From contig CAYWUW010000001.1 in the NCBI GenBank assembly GCA_964461505.1, forward strand, positions 93,472 through 157,471: 64,000 nucleotides of DNA, in the 5' to 3' direction. Each line of letters opens with the position of its first letter. The first letter of the stretch is position 1. The translations under genes were made by a program, and so were the position numbers. The notes beneath the pieces were generated by a model. The model did no database searches. It saw nothing but the letters and a program-made list of their open reading frames with translations, and was not told where the DNA came from. Source of the DNA: HK-STAS-PATE-42 sp964461505. GTDB taxonomy: Bacteria; Patescibacteriota; Saccharimonadia; Saccharimonadales; HK-STAS-PATE-42. Positions 1 through 7,015 of this stretch are shown here, in pieces.

Positions 1-1079
1 GTGAGTTTTATCAGCTGGATCTAGAGATTGCTTTTGCAGAGACAGATGAAGTTGTATTCCAGCTGATGGAACCTTTGTTTATTAAGCTTACGGAGGATTT
101 TGCTGGTAAAAAGGTTTTGCAAAAACCGTTCCTACGGATTCCGTATGCGGAGGCGATGAGTAAATATGGAACTGATAAGCCTGATCTTCGCTTTGGAATG
201 GAACTTGTTGATCTTTCGGAAGAACTAGAAAATACGGAATTTGGGGTTTTTGCTGGAGCTTTAAAAAATGGTGGAGTTATTAAGGCAATTTGTGTTAAGG
301 GTGGCGCAAGTTTAACTCGCTCTGAGATTGATAAGTTTACGGATATCGCTAAGCAAAACGGTGCTGGAGGCCTTGCCTACATTAACCTTAAAGATGGTGA
401 GATTCAGTCTCCTATTGCAAAGTTCTTGAATGATGAAGAGCTGGGCTTGATTATTGAGAAAACTGGGGCCAAGGACGGTGACTCAATCTTCTTTGGAGCT
501 GATAGCATCAATATTGTGAATAGGGTTCTTGGAGTTCTTAGAAACGAGTTTGCAGATCACTTTAAGCTTAAAGATCCGAACGTTGTTGCTTGGGCATGGA
601 TAGTGGACTTTCCTATGTATGAGTTTGACGAAAAGCAACAGAAGATTGACTTTATGCATAACCCATTCTCTTGGCCGCAAGGAGGACTTGAAGCTCTGAA
701 TACACAAGACCCGCTTGATATAAAGGCTTACCAGTACGATATTGTTGCAAATGGTTTCGAACTTTCTAGTGGTGCGATTAGAAACTATAACCCAGAGATT
801 ATGTACAAAGCTTTTGAGATTGTAGGTTATAGCAAAGAGCACGTTGACAAGAACTTCGGTGCGATGATCAATGCATTTAAGTTTGGGGCTCCACCTCATG
901 GAGGGTTTGCTCCTGGGGTTGAGCGAATGCTGATGGTTTTAGAAGGTAAAGAAAACATAAGAGAAGTTGTCGCCTTCCCTAAGAATGGTTCTGGTATTGA
1001 TTTGATGATGAACAGCCCGAGTGTGGTTGAGCAAGTTCAGCTGGATGAATTGGGAATTAAGGTTGTGGTTGAGGATTAA
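1..1079 (+). CDS. aspS: Aspartyl-tRNA synthetase, C-terminal part (truncated by window edge)
   Basis: The frame is already open at base 3 and reads EFYQLDLEIAFAETDE, the class II motif 2 region of AspRS, so the true start lies before the window. The enzyme charges tRNA-Asp with aspartate in the cytoplasm. Visible landmarks are the DKPDLRFG segment, the GAD insertion domain of bacterial AspRS (roughly the first 200 visible residues), MHNPFSWP, and the class II motif 3 region GFAPGVERMLMVL near the end. Whether it is the discriminating or the non-discriminating (Asp/Asn) form cannot be decided from this part. It converges with tmk, two bases apart. Confidence 0.97.
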   Translation, partial: EFYQLDLEIAFAETDEVVFQLMEPLFIKLTEDFAGKKVLQKPFLRIPYAEAMSKYGTDKPDLRFGMELVDLSEELENTEFGVFAGALKNGGVIKAICVKGGASLTRSEIDKFTDIAKQNGAGGLAYINLKDGEIQSPIAKFLNDEELGLIIEKTGAKDGDSIFFGADSINIVNRVLGVLRNEFADHFKLKDPNVVAWAWIVDFPMYEFDEKQQKIDFMHNPFSWPQGGLEALNTQDPLDIKAYQYDIVANGFELSSGAIRNYNPEIMYKAFEIVGYSKEHVDKNFGAMINAFKFGAPPHGGFAPGVERMLMVLEGKENIREVVAFPKNGSGIDLMMNSPSVVEQVQLDELGIKVVVED

Positions 1080-1081
1080 GC

Positions 1082-1759
1082 TTAGACTGGGCTAGTATAT
1101 CTTTTTTGCTCACAGAAGATGTCGAGCTCTTCTACTATCTCTGTATGAACTTCATTAACGTCTTTTGTCTGGCCAACTGTCTCAGGGTGAATTGTGACGA
1201 CTTGGATGCCCGAGGTTCTGCTGTAGTTGGCCAGCGTATTTGCCATCTGCCCAAAGGCTTCTGCTACTCTTGCGTGAAAGTCTCTACCGGCTTGTTCGAA
1301 TCTATCTAGTTCTCGGTCCATCCTTCTAGCTAATTCTTCTGGCGGTGGAGGAGTTAGTAGGAACATTAGATCTGGCATAATTAGATTGGGGTTCATTAAG
1401 TTTATATCTAGTATGTGCTGCTCACCAAGGCCTCTTCCTGCCCCCTGATAAGCTATGCTTGAGACGAAAGTTCTATCAGAAATAACGTGCCTTCTTGCTT
1501 TGAGGCTAGGCTTAACGACTTCTGCCATGTGTTGTGCTCGATCGGCAGCCATAAGGTAAACTTCGGACATTGGATCGAGTTCGCCAGTTTCTGGGCTCAA
1601 GAGAATCTCTCTAAGCTTAGCTCCAGCTAGAGTTCCACCAGGCTCTCTCGTTAAAATTGCAGAGCTGCCGATTCTACTTGTAAGCAGCATAGCTTGTGTG
1701 GATTTTCCACTTCCTTCGCCTCCTTCAAAAGCAATGTAAAGTGGTTTGTTTTGTGGCAT
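1082..1759 (-). CDS. tmk: Thymidylate kinase
   Basis: Phosphorylates dTMP to dTDP. The P-loop EGGEGSGKST lies directly after the N-terminus and the TMK signature DRTFVSSIAYQGAG follows at about residue 95, which fits the usual length of about 210-225 residues. I chose the ATG at 1759 (MPQNKPLYIAFEGGEG). The longer open frame back to 1843 would add an uncharged, non-homologous-looking N-terminus overlapping thyX by 59 bases, whereas 1759 leaves a 25-base gap with an AGGAG about 14 bases upstream. It lies directly downstream of thyX on the same strand, so dTMP synthesis and its phosphorylation form one probable operon. Confidence 0.95.
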   Translation of the reverse strand: MPQNKPLYIAFEGGEGSGKSTQAMLLTSRIGSSAILTREPGGTLAGAKLREILLSPETGELDPMSEVYLMAADRAQHMAEVVKPSLKARRHVISDRTFVSSIAYQGAGRGLGEQHILDINLMNPNLIMPDLMFLLTPPPPEELARRMDRELDRFEQAGRDFHARVAEAFGQMANTLANYSRTSGIQVVTIHPETVGQTKDVNEVHTEIVEELDIFCEQKRYTSPV

Positions 1760-1784
1760 ATAGGCTTTAATCACTCCTTTCTTG

Positions 1785-3140
1785 TCATTTTTCTGTGATG
1801 TCGTGATCTCCTCTTTTGGTGTCGAAAGGGGCACCGGATTCATCTAAATGGAGGGTTAAATTCAAGGTTTCTTTGAGTAGCCTTCCGGCTTCCAGGGCTC
1901 TTGTTCTGAGGGTTGGGTGGACGGCAGTTGTTGAACGGAGCTCTAGCAAGTAAGTTAAGCCGGGCAAACCGCCGGTGACTTGGCATGGGATTCTGTAGCC
2001 CATTGGTATTGCATACTGGGCCAATCTTGGATCTATATTGCTCGTAGATATTCTGCTAGCAATGCTTCCGATTAGCCCCTGCGCTTCTGCCCTTAAATCT
2101 TCTGGCATTTGTTCTAGGTACCAAGGTTCGAACCCTAACTCAGTTCCAAGCAATGGCATGCGGATTGTTACGGCGCGGTGCCTTTGAATATCTCGGTAAC
2201 TGGCAAAATCTAGCGGAAAACTTAAGCTTAAGGCTCCAAGCTCGTCGAGGAATTTTGGGAGTTCATTTTTGGCTAGACGTGAGGCCATTAGCCCTCGACA
2301 CTTTTCAAGTTCTTCCCGATTAAGTTTAGTTAAGTCAATTCGGAGCTCTTCTGGCATACTTGCTGTATCGAGTAGGTACTTATCATTTAGCCATGCCTGA
2401 GTGTACGCCTCTTGCTCGGGGTATCTTTTTTGTGGATCAAATGAGTTTGGATGCGCCTGAACAAGAGCTGCTTCTAGGGAGTCTGCTATGGAGCGCACCT
2501 CCGGCAAAGGATGATTTCTTAGAATGAGTAGGCGATCTCTAGCTTGTCTTAAATCTACATTCCAAGCAACGTTGGTAGAGGCTCCGGCTGGCAGTAAGCT
2601 TCTTAAAATATCAAAAGCCCTAGCATTAATTGCCTTTTCCCACTTGACACCTTCGTTGTTAACATCTGGGAACTGCTTTTTAAGGTGTTCGACTGTAGGT
2701 TCCATACCAGTGATGTATAGAGCTCTTAGCTCCTCTTGGATATTGCCTATAAGCCCAGTGTTTTTTGGAACTATAAAAGGTTGTTTACTGAAATCGATGT
2801 ACCTGGTGGAGCATTCTTGGCCTCTGTATAGCGGGTAGTCTTGGATTGCTTTCGCGGCGAGCATGCTAATTCCTTCTACAAAGATAGCTGTGTTACCACA
2901 ATCTCCAATGCTACCATGACCATAGCCAACATAAAACTGGGACATAAAGTCGCCACTGCCCTTTTCTGCCAGCTTTGCTAGGTGGCTAGCTATTCCCGCA
3001 GGGCTTCGAGAATGCAGTGCCATAAGCATGGCTTGATCTTCTGGGCTGATCGTAGCGCCCGTACCAAGCACGAAGATTTGAGCGCCTTTTACTCCATTAT
3101 CTACGGGAACTTCAGTGTGCTTTAGTGTTTCGGTGGCCAT
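1785..3140 (-). CDS. thyX: Tandem-duplicated FAD-dependent thymidylate synthase-like protein
   Basis: Likely makes dTMP from dUMP using FAD and methylene-tetrahydrofolate. At 451 residues it is about twice the usual ThyX. Two ThyX-like repeats can be seen. In the first (about residues 20-240) the segment before YIDF aligns with the family signature, but RHR is replaced by DYP while ECSTRY (the NExSxRY half) is kept. In the second (about 280-440) RDIQRHR is present but the NExSxRY half is lost. Each half also has a C-terminal LR...Arg helix (DLRQARDRLLILRN; ELRSTTAVHPTLRTRALEAG). ThyX active sites form between subunits, so a single-chain pseudo-dimer is plausible. It precedes tmk. Function is inferred; it could be a degenerate relative. 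Confidence 0.85.
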   Translation of the reverse strand: MATETLKHTEVPVDNGVKGAQIFVLGTGATISPEDQAMLMALHSRSPAGIASHLAKLAEKGSGDFMSQFYVGYGHGSIGDCGNTAIFVEGISMLAAKAIQDYPLYRGQECSTRYIDFSKQPFIVPKNTGLIGNIQEELRALYITGMEPTVEHLKKQFPDVNNEGVKWEKAINARAFDILRSLLPAGASTNVAWNVDLRQARDRLLILRNHPLPEVRSIADSLEAALVQAHPNSFDPQKRYPEQEAYTQAWLNDKYLLDTASMPEELRIDLTKLNREELEKCRGLMASRLAKNELPKFLDELGALSLSFPLDFASYRDIQRHRAVTIRMPLLGTELGFEPWYLEQMPEDLRAEAQGLIGSIASRISTSNIDPRLAQYAIPMGYRIPCQVTGGLPGLTYLLELRSTTAVHPTLRTRALEAGRLLKETLNLTLHLDESGAPFDTKRGDHDITEK

Positions 3141-3239
3141 AATCCTGTAGATCTTTTTTTAGCTCAACTTCGGCTTTCTTTTTTATTAAGCTTAATTGTA
3201 GTTTAGGTTTGGTGCTTCTGGCTAGGTTTGTTGTGAGGT

Positions 3240-4496
3240 TTATTTGGTTGAGTTTGTTTTGCGGGCGGTATGGCTACGGTGCACAAAAGCTAGGGCTACT
3301 AAAGGAGCCAGCATCAAGGCTGTAAATAGAGTTATAAGTGCTAGATTACCGGTTTTAGGGGCTTTGATTGTTGTGATTGTAGGATTGTCGTTTGTTGCTT
3401 TTGTAATGCCTATTTCAATAATCTTAAATTTGTTAGCGCTTGGGTCAAAAGCGAGCCCCCATAAATTATCATCAGGCCCATTACGCAAATGTGTTACGTA
3501 TAAAGCTGGAGGTGGTAGTTGATATGTTTGGTATGTTCCGTCTAGGCTTAAAGTTCCTATGGAACTTATTCCTCCAAACCAGATCTGGTTATCTTTTGCT
3601 AATATTAAATTGCTAGAAACCTGGCTCGAGCTTTCAAATTCTGTTACTTGGCCAGATGAATTGATGTTAGCAAAATATGATTTAAAGCCACTTTGACCTG
3701 CCTTGTTAGAAACTCCCCATAAGTTACTATTGCTCTGAGAAGTTAAATTTGTGCCGACTGTAGTTCCTTGTTGCGTAGCATAAGTTTGGTAGTTTCCATC
3801 TGCCGAGATAGAACCAAAAACTTTATTTGAAGAGTGGTATGGTACACCGCTGAACAACAAACTTTCGTTTGGTCCAGCTTCTGCATTCATGACAAAACCA
3901 AAACCTTCAATGTTATATTGGTTTGTAATGGTACCGTTTTGCGGGTTTATCTTAACTACTAAACCACTAGACTGAGTATCGCAGGTGTTAACATCACCTC
4001 CATAGCCCCACAAACTTCCGCTTGGTGTAAAAGTTAGCCCTGTAATGTTTTGAGGACAACCTGGTTCAAGATCTGGAATAGAATAAGAGTAATTAGTTAT
4101 GGTGCCGTTAGGGCTTATCTTTCTTAAATAACTAATCTTATTTTGAGTGTTTCCGGCAATATATTCAGCGGTGGTGAGCCAGATGTTATCTTGGCCATCT
4201 ATAGATAATAAACCTAAAGTTTCTTGAGTGGTTTGAGGAGATGTGTCTACGGTGGTTAGAACTTGTTCTGTGAAGCTTTTATCTGATGTTTTAAATCTGA
4301 CTATTTTATTTTCTGCCCGAACCATGTAGACGATTTCTTTGTTAGAAGTGAATACAAAGTTAGAGGTAAGGCCATTAATGCTGCCTGTGCTGGCATCATA
4401 GACATTAACTGATGGAGCGGCTGCATTTACTTTAGCCGCTAGTAGCAATGGGCTTAGTAATGCAATAAGAACTAAACTAAGTAGTTTTTTACTCAT
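3240..4496 (-). CDS. Secreted beta-propeller-like surface protein with C-terminal sortase-like anchor
   Basis: 418 residues. It has an N-terminal signal peptide (KK followed by LLSLVLIALLSPLLLAA, ending near AKVNAAA), then a Ser/Asn/Gly/Thr-rich body with recurring blades (DNIWLTTAEYI, GSLWGYGGD, DNQIWFGGIS, DNLWGLAFD) resembling virginiamycin-B-lyase/NHL-type propellers. The tail has APKTG, a hydrophobic stretch of about 20 residues, and the basic tail HRSHTARKTNSTK, which is the layout of LPXTG-type sorting signals. No sortase gene is in the window. The binding partner is unknown. No TAAGCTTA palindrome lies inside the gene, only at its flanks. Confidence 0.7.
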   Translation of the reverse strand: MSKKLLSLVLIALLSPLLLAAKVNAAAPSVNVYDASTGSINGLTSNFVFTSNKEIVYMVRAENKIVRFKTSDKSFTEQVLTTVDTSPQTTQETLGLLSIDGQDNIWLTTAEYIAGNTQNKISYLRKISPNGTITNYSYSIPDLEPGCPQNITGLTFTPSGSLWGYGGDVNTCDTQSSGLVVKINPQNGTITNQYNIEGFGFVMNAEAGPNESLLFSGVPYHSSNKVFGSISADGNYQTYATQQGTTVGTNLTSQSNSNLWGVSNKAGQSGFKSYFANINSSGQVTEFESSSQVSSNLILAKDNQIWFGGISSIGTLSLDGTYQTYQLPPPALYVTHLRNGPDDNLWGLAFDPSANKFKIIEIGITKATNDNPTITTIKAPKTGNLALITLFTALMLAPLVALAFVHRSHTARKTNSTK

Positions 4497-4600
4497 TTTT
4501 GGTATTTAAACTTAAGCTTAATTGTAGATATCCTCGGCTAATTCTGCAAGCGTTGTGGAGATTATCGCTATTTTGACTTCTTAATATTTTGATATCGTTA

Positions 4601-4643
4601 TATAATAAACGAACGAGGAATGATCTTTCTACTTTAAGGAGGG
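4601..4643 (+). promoter_or_regulatory. -10 box and strong Shine-Dalgarno for the 4654 gene
   Basis: TATAAT lies at 4601-4606. A textbook AAGGAGGG lies at 4636-4643, ten bases before the ATG at 4654. A TTGACT at 4573-4578 is 22 bases from the -10, too far for a standard spacer. The ribosome site is unusually strong for this window, where several genes show no ribosome site at all. Confidence 0.6.
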
Positions 4644-4653
4644 TACAGAGATA

Positions 4654-5271
4654 ATGGATTCATCAACTTTAGGGGCTCTAAAGCCGCTTCTTGTTTTAGT
4701 AATTGGTTTGCCGGGTAGCGGCAAGAGCTTTTTTGCGCGGCAATTTGCCGAACATTACAAGTTCTTTTATATTGATAGCGGCCGCTATGAAGGAGAGTTA
4801 GAAGATTTAGGCTTAGAGAAAAAAGTTATTGCTAATCTAGCTAAAAAGTTGGCGGTAGCTACATTTGGAGAGGCTCTAAAAAGCTTTAAGCACATTGTTT
4901 TGGAAGGTTCGTTTAGCTCTGCCAGAGAAAGAGAAGCTCTGTTACGAAAAGCACAGCAAGCTGGTTTTGAAGCTCTAGTTGTGTGGGTTCAAACAGATAC
5001 AGAAACTGCCGCTGAGCGTGCCTTAAAAAGAGATCGTCGTAGGCAAGATGATAAAAATTCTATGAGTATTGATGATCAGGAATTCAAAGCGCAAATGATG
5101 AGCTTCGAAAAGCCGAATCCTGCTAAAGAACCAACCGTTGTGGTTAGCGGAAAGCATGATTTTAGAAGTCAAGATCTGATTGTTTTAAAAAAGATTGCAG
5201 CAGTTTATGTTAAAAAAGTTTCGGGCGAAGGAGCCACGGCGTTAAATAAATCTAAAAAGATTATTCGCTAA
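4654..5271 (+). CDS. P-loop kinase of the AAA_33/zeta-toxin-like type
   Basis: 205 residues. A Walker A motif GLPGSGKSFFAR at about residues 18-29 is followed by an IDSGRY segment. A mid-protein HIVLEGSFSSAREREALL and the Arg-rich ERALKRDRRRQDD resemble the Walker B and lid of small predicted nucleotide/sugar kinases (AAA_33, zeta-toxin fold). The substrate is unknown. No antitoxin-like partner lies next to it, so a toxin role is not supported. The start is fixed by the strong AAGGAGGG site. Confidence 0.75.
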   Translation: MDSSTLGALKPLLVLVIGLPGSGKSFFARQFAEHYKFFYIDSGRYEGELEDLGLEKKVIANLAKKLAVATFGEALKSFKHIVLEGSFSSAREREALLRKAQQAGFEALVVWVQTDTETAAERALKRDRRRQDDKNSMSIDDQEFKAQMMSFEKPNPAKEPTVVVSGKHDFRSQDLIVLKKIAAVYVKKVSGEGATALNKSKKIIR

Positions 5272-5355
5272 GCTTAAGCCGTACCCTTCATCGATAATCA
5301 GTCATCGATAATCTGTAATCTATAATTCTGGCTAAGCTTAATTCTAAATTAAAAT

Positions 5356-6087
5356 ATGAGTTTAGATCTTAAACAAAAAATAGTTATCGAAGGTGTGGGC
5401 GAAGTTCTGGTTAAAAGGCGTCGTGGCCAAAAGCGAACTACTTTGAGAATATCTCAAAAAGGAGATGTTGTGATTGGCACAAACTACTCTACTCCGCTTT
5501 ATGCAATTAAGAAGTTTGTAAGCGACCAGGCGGCTTGGGTGGCCGAAACTAAGCTTAAGCAAGGTTTGGATAGAGAGATTAAAATTTACGATGGGCAAAG
5601 GTTGGCTGCTGGAATCATCTTTAAAATTAAGTTTAGTAATTTAGGATTTTCGGCTAAATATGTTAGTAAAGATGGGCAGATTAAGCTTAGCGGATTGGTT
5701 GAAGATGATGCGATTGTTGTTTCTAAGGCGAGTAGAAAACTTTTAGAAAAAGAGGTGATTAAAGCTTTAAGAAGTGAAGCCAAAAAAGTTTTGCCAATTA
5801 AGCTTAAAGAGTTGGCTGAGGCGAGTTCCAAAAAATATAAAAACGTGACAATTCGGAATACTTCGAGCAGATGGGGTTCTTGCACTGCTGATAATTCGAT
5901 TAATTTAAGTTTATGGTTGATGATTTTACCAACTAAGTTGATTGATTATGTGCTGATTCACGAATTGGCACACACAGTTTACAAAAATCATCAAAAAGAA
6001 TTTTGGCTAGAGGTTGAAAGGTGGGTTCCAGATTATAAAGAAAGGCGTAAAAAGCTGAAGAGCTATTCGGCGCAAATTTGGTGGTAA
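5356..6087 (+). CDS. YgjP/WLM-type zinc metallopeptidase
   Basis: 243 residues. The HELAH motif in LIHELAHTVYKNHQKEFW is the HExxH zinc site, with a further His in the helix after it, typical of the YgjP (DUF45) family. The preceding SSRWGSCTADNSINLSLWL is the conserved family block. The N-terminal half is basic and beta-rich (VLVKRRRGQKRTTLRIS). It is cytoplasmic, with no signal peptide. The substrate is unknown for the family. Four TAAGCTTA palindromes lie inside or flank the gene. The start follows an AT-rich stretch with no clear ribosome site. Confidence 0.88.
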   Translation: MSLDLKQKIVIEGVGEVLVKRRRGQKRTTLRISQKGDVVIGTNYSTPLYAIKKFVSDQAAWVAETKLKQGLDREIKIYDGQRLAAGIIFKIKFSNLGFSAKYVSKDGQIKLSGLVEDDAIVVSKASRKLLEKEVIKALRSEAKKVLPIKLKELAEASSKKYKNVTIRNTSSRWGSCTADNSINLSLWLMILPTKLIDYVLIHELAHTVYKNHQKEFWLEVERWVPDYKERRKKLKSYSAQIWW

Positions 6088-6100
6088 TTTTTGTGCTAGA

Positions 6101-6119
6101 ATTAAGCTTAAGCTTAATT
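6101..6119. repeat. Representative double copy of the TAAGCTTA palindrome
   Basis: ATTAAGCTTAAGCTTAATT contains two overlapping TAAGCTTA units in the spacer before the PAS gene. The same octamer occurs roughly 140-150 times by eye across the window, in coding and non-coding DNA. Near-variants with one changed arm (TAAGTTTA / TAAACTTA) are also common. As a palindrome it reads the same on both strands. Some dense examples are 10,154-10,335, 12,633-12,900, 32,290-32,370, 50,757-51,010 and 57,145-57,495. Confidence 0.9.
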
Positions 6120-6126
6120 GCAAGAG

Positions 6127-6930
6127 ATGAAAACTAAGATATTTAATAAGAGTTCTGGTGGGATCAACATTTTAAGATCTAAAATAGTTTATTCGTATGC
6201 TACGGTTTCGAGCATCTTTTTTGGCGGAATCTTTATTCTTTTTGGAAAAGATTATTTGATTGATTCAGGAAGAATTGTATTTATAATCTGCACGGTTCTG
6301 GCGGTTTCTTTAATAACGTTTACTTTTATTAAGTTGCAGGCGCGTTTTGTTGCGGCGGCGACAGAACTAAGAAGAACAGCAGAAGAAGAAGAATTTGAGA
6401 GGAACCGAACTCTAACCTTAATTAACAGCATTAAAGATGCGGTGATTTTGGTGGATGAGGCTGGCTACGTTCTTCTTTATAATGCTGCAACTTTAGATTT
6501 GTTGGATACTAATGTTGGAATTAGCCGTAAGCCGATTAAAGAGGTGATTAAATCGGAATCAGACCCGAGCTTTGACATTTTGGAAAGCATGAAGAAGATT
6601 CGAGGTTCGTTGGAGGTTCCGTATAAAAGGCTTTCTAAAGCTGGTGAAATTCTAGATCTTAAAATTACTATCTCTAGAGCTAAAAGTGGTTACGGAAAAA
6701 TTGGAATGCGCGGCTTTGTGGTGGTAATTAAAAAGAATGAAGAATCTGGATCTGCTGGTTTTAATCTTAAAGATTTGCATGATCTTAAAAATAGTTTTGC
6801 GGCGCTAGAAGGTGGAATTGAGAATGCTATTTTGATGCTCAGCAAAAATAATAGTGAGGGTGCTAAAAAAGCGTTGGAAGGTTCTGCTAAGGTGGCGGTT
6901 GATTTTAAAACTAGGGCATTCAAAAAGTAA
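6127..6930 (+). CDS. Membrane PAS-domain protein with a phosphotransfer-like helix but no kinase ATPase domain
   Basis: About 267 residues. Two transmembrane helices (VSSIFFGGIFILFGKDY and IVFIICTVLAVSLITFTFI) precede an Arg/Glu-rich linker and a PAS domain (LINSIKDAVILVDEAGYVLLYN onward, about residues 100-215). The last 45 residues contain LKDLHDLKNSFAALEGGIEN, which resembles the His-containing dimerisation helix of sensor kinases, but the gene stops there with no HATPase domain. I took the ATG at 6127; a TTG nine bases upstream is also open. No partner kinase or response regulator lies nearby. It may sense a signal without autophosphorylating, or be a truncated kinase. Confidence 0.7.
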   Translation: MKTKIFNKSSGGINILRSKIVYSYATVSSIFFGGIFILFGKDYLIDSGRIVFIICTVLAVSLITFTFIKLQARFVAAATELRRTAEEEEFERNRTLTLINSIKDAVILVDEAGYVLLYNAATLDLLDTNVGISRKPIKEVIKSESDPSFDILESMKKIRGSLEVPYKRLSKAGEILDLKITISRAKSGYGKIGMRGFVVVIKKNEESGSAGFNLKDLHDLKNSFAALEGGIENAILMLSKNNSEGAKKALEGSAKVAVDFKTRAFKK

Positions 6931-7015
6931 GCAAAGCAAAATCTTGTACCTCTAAGCTTAAGTGGTGGAAGCTGCAGAATCTGGTTTTAGAGCATACAGA
7001 AATAGTAACTTAAGC

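Noticed and set aside
483..899. Long open frames antisense to real genes, such as the one inside aspS
   Set aside because: No ribosome site, unlikely protein composition, and the opposite strand carries a certain gene.
4654..5271. A zeta-type toxin of a toxin-antitoxin pair
   Set aside because: The fold is similar, but no small partner gene is next to it and the lid region fits general small-molecule kinases.
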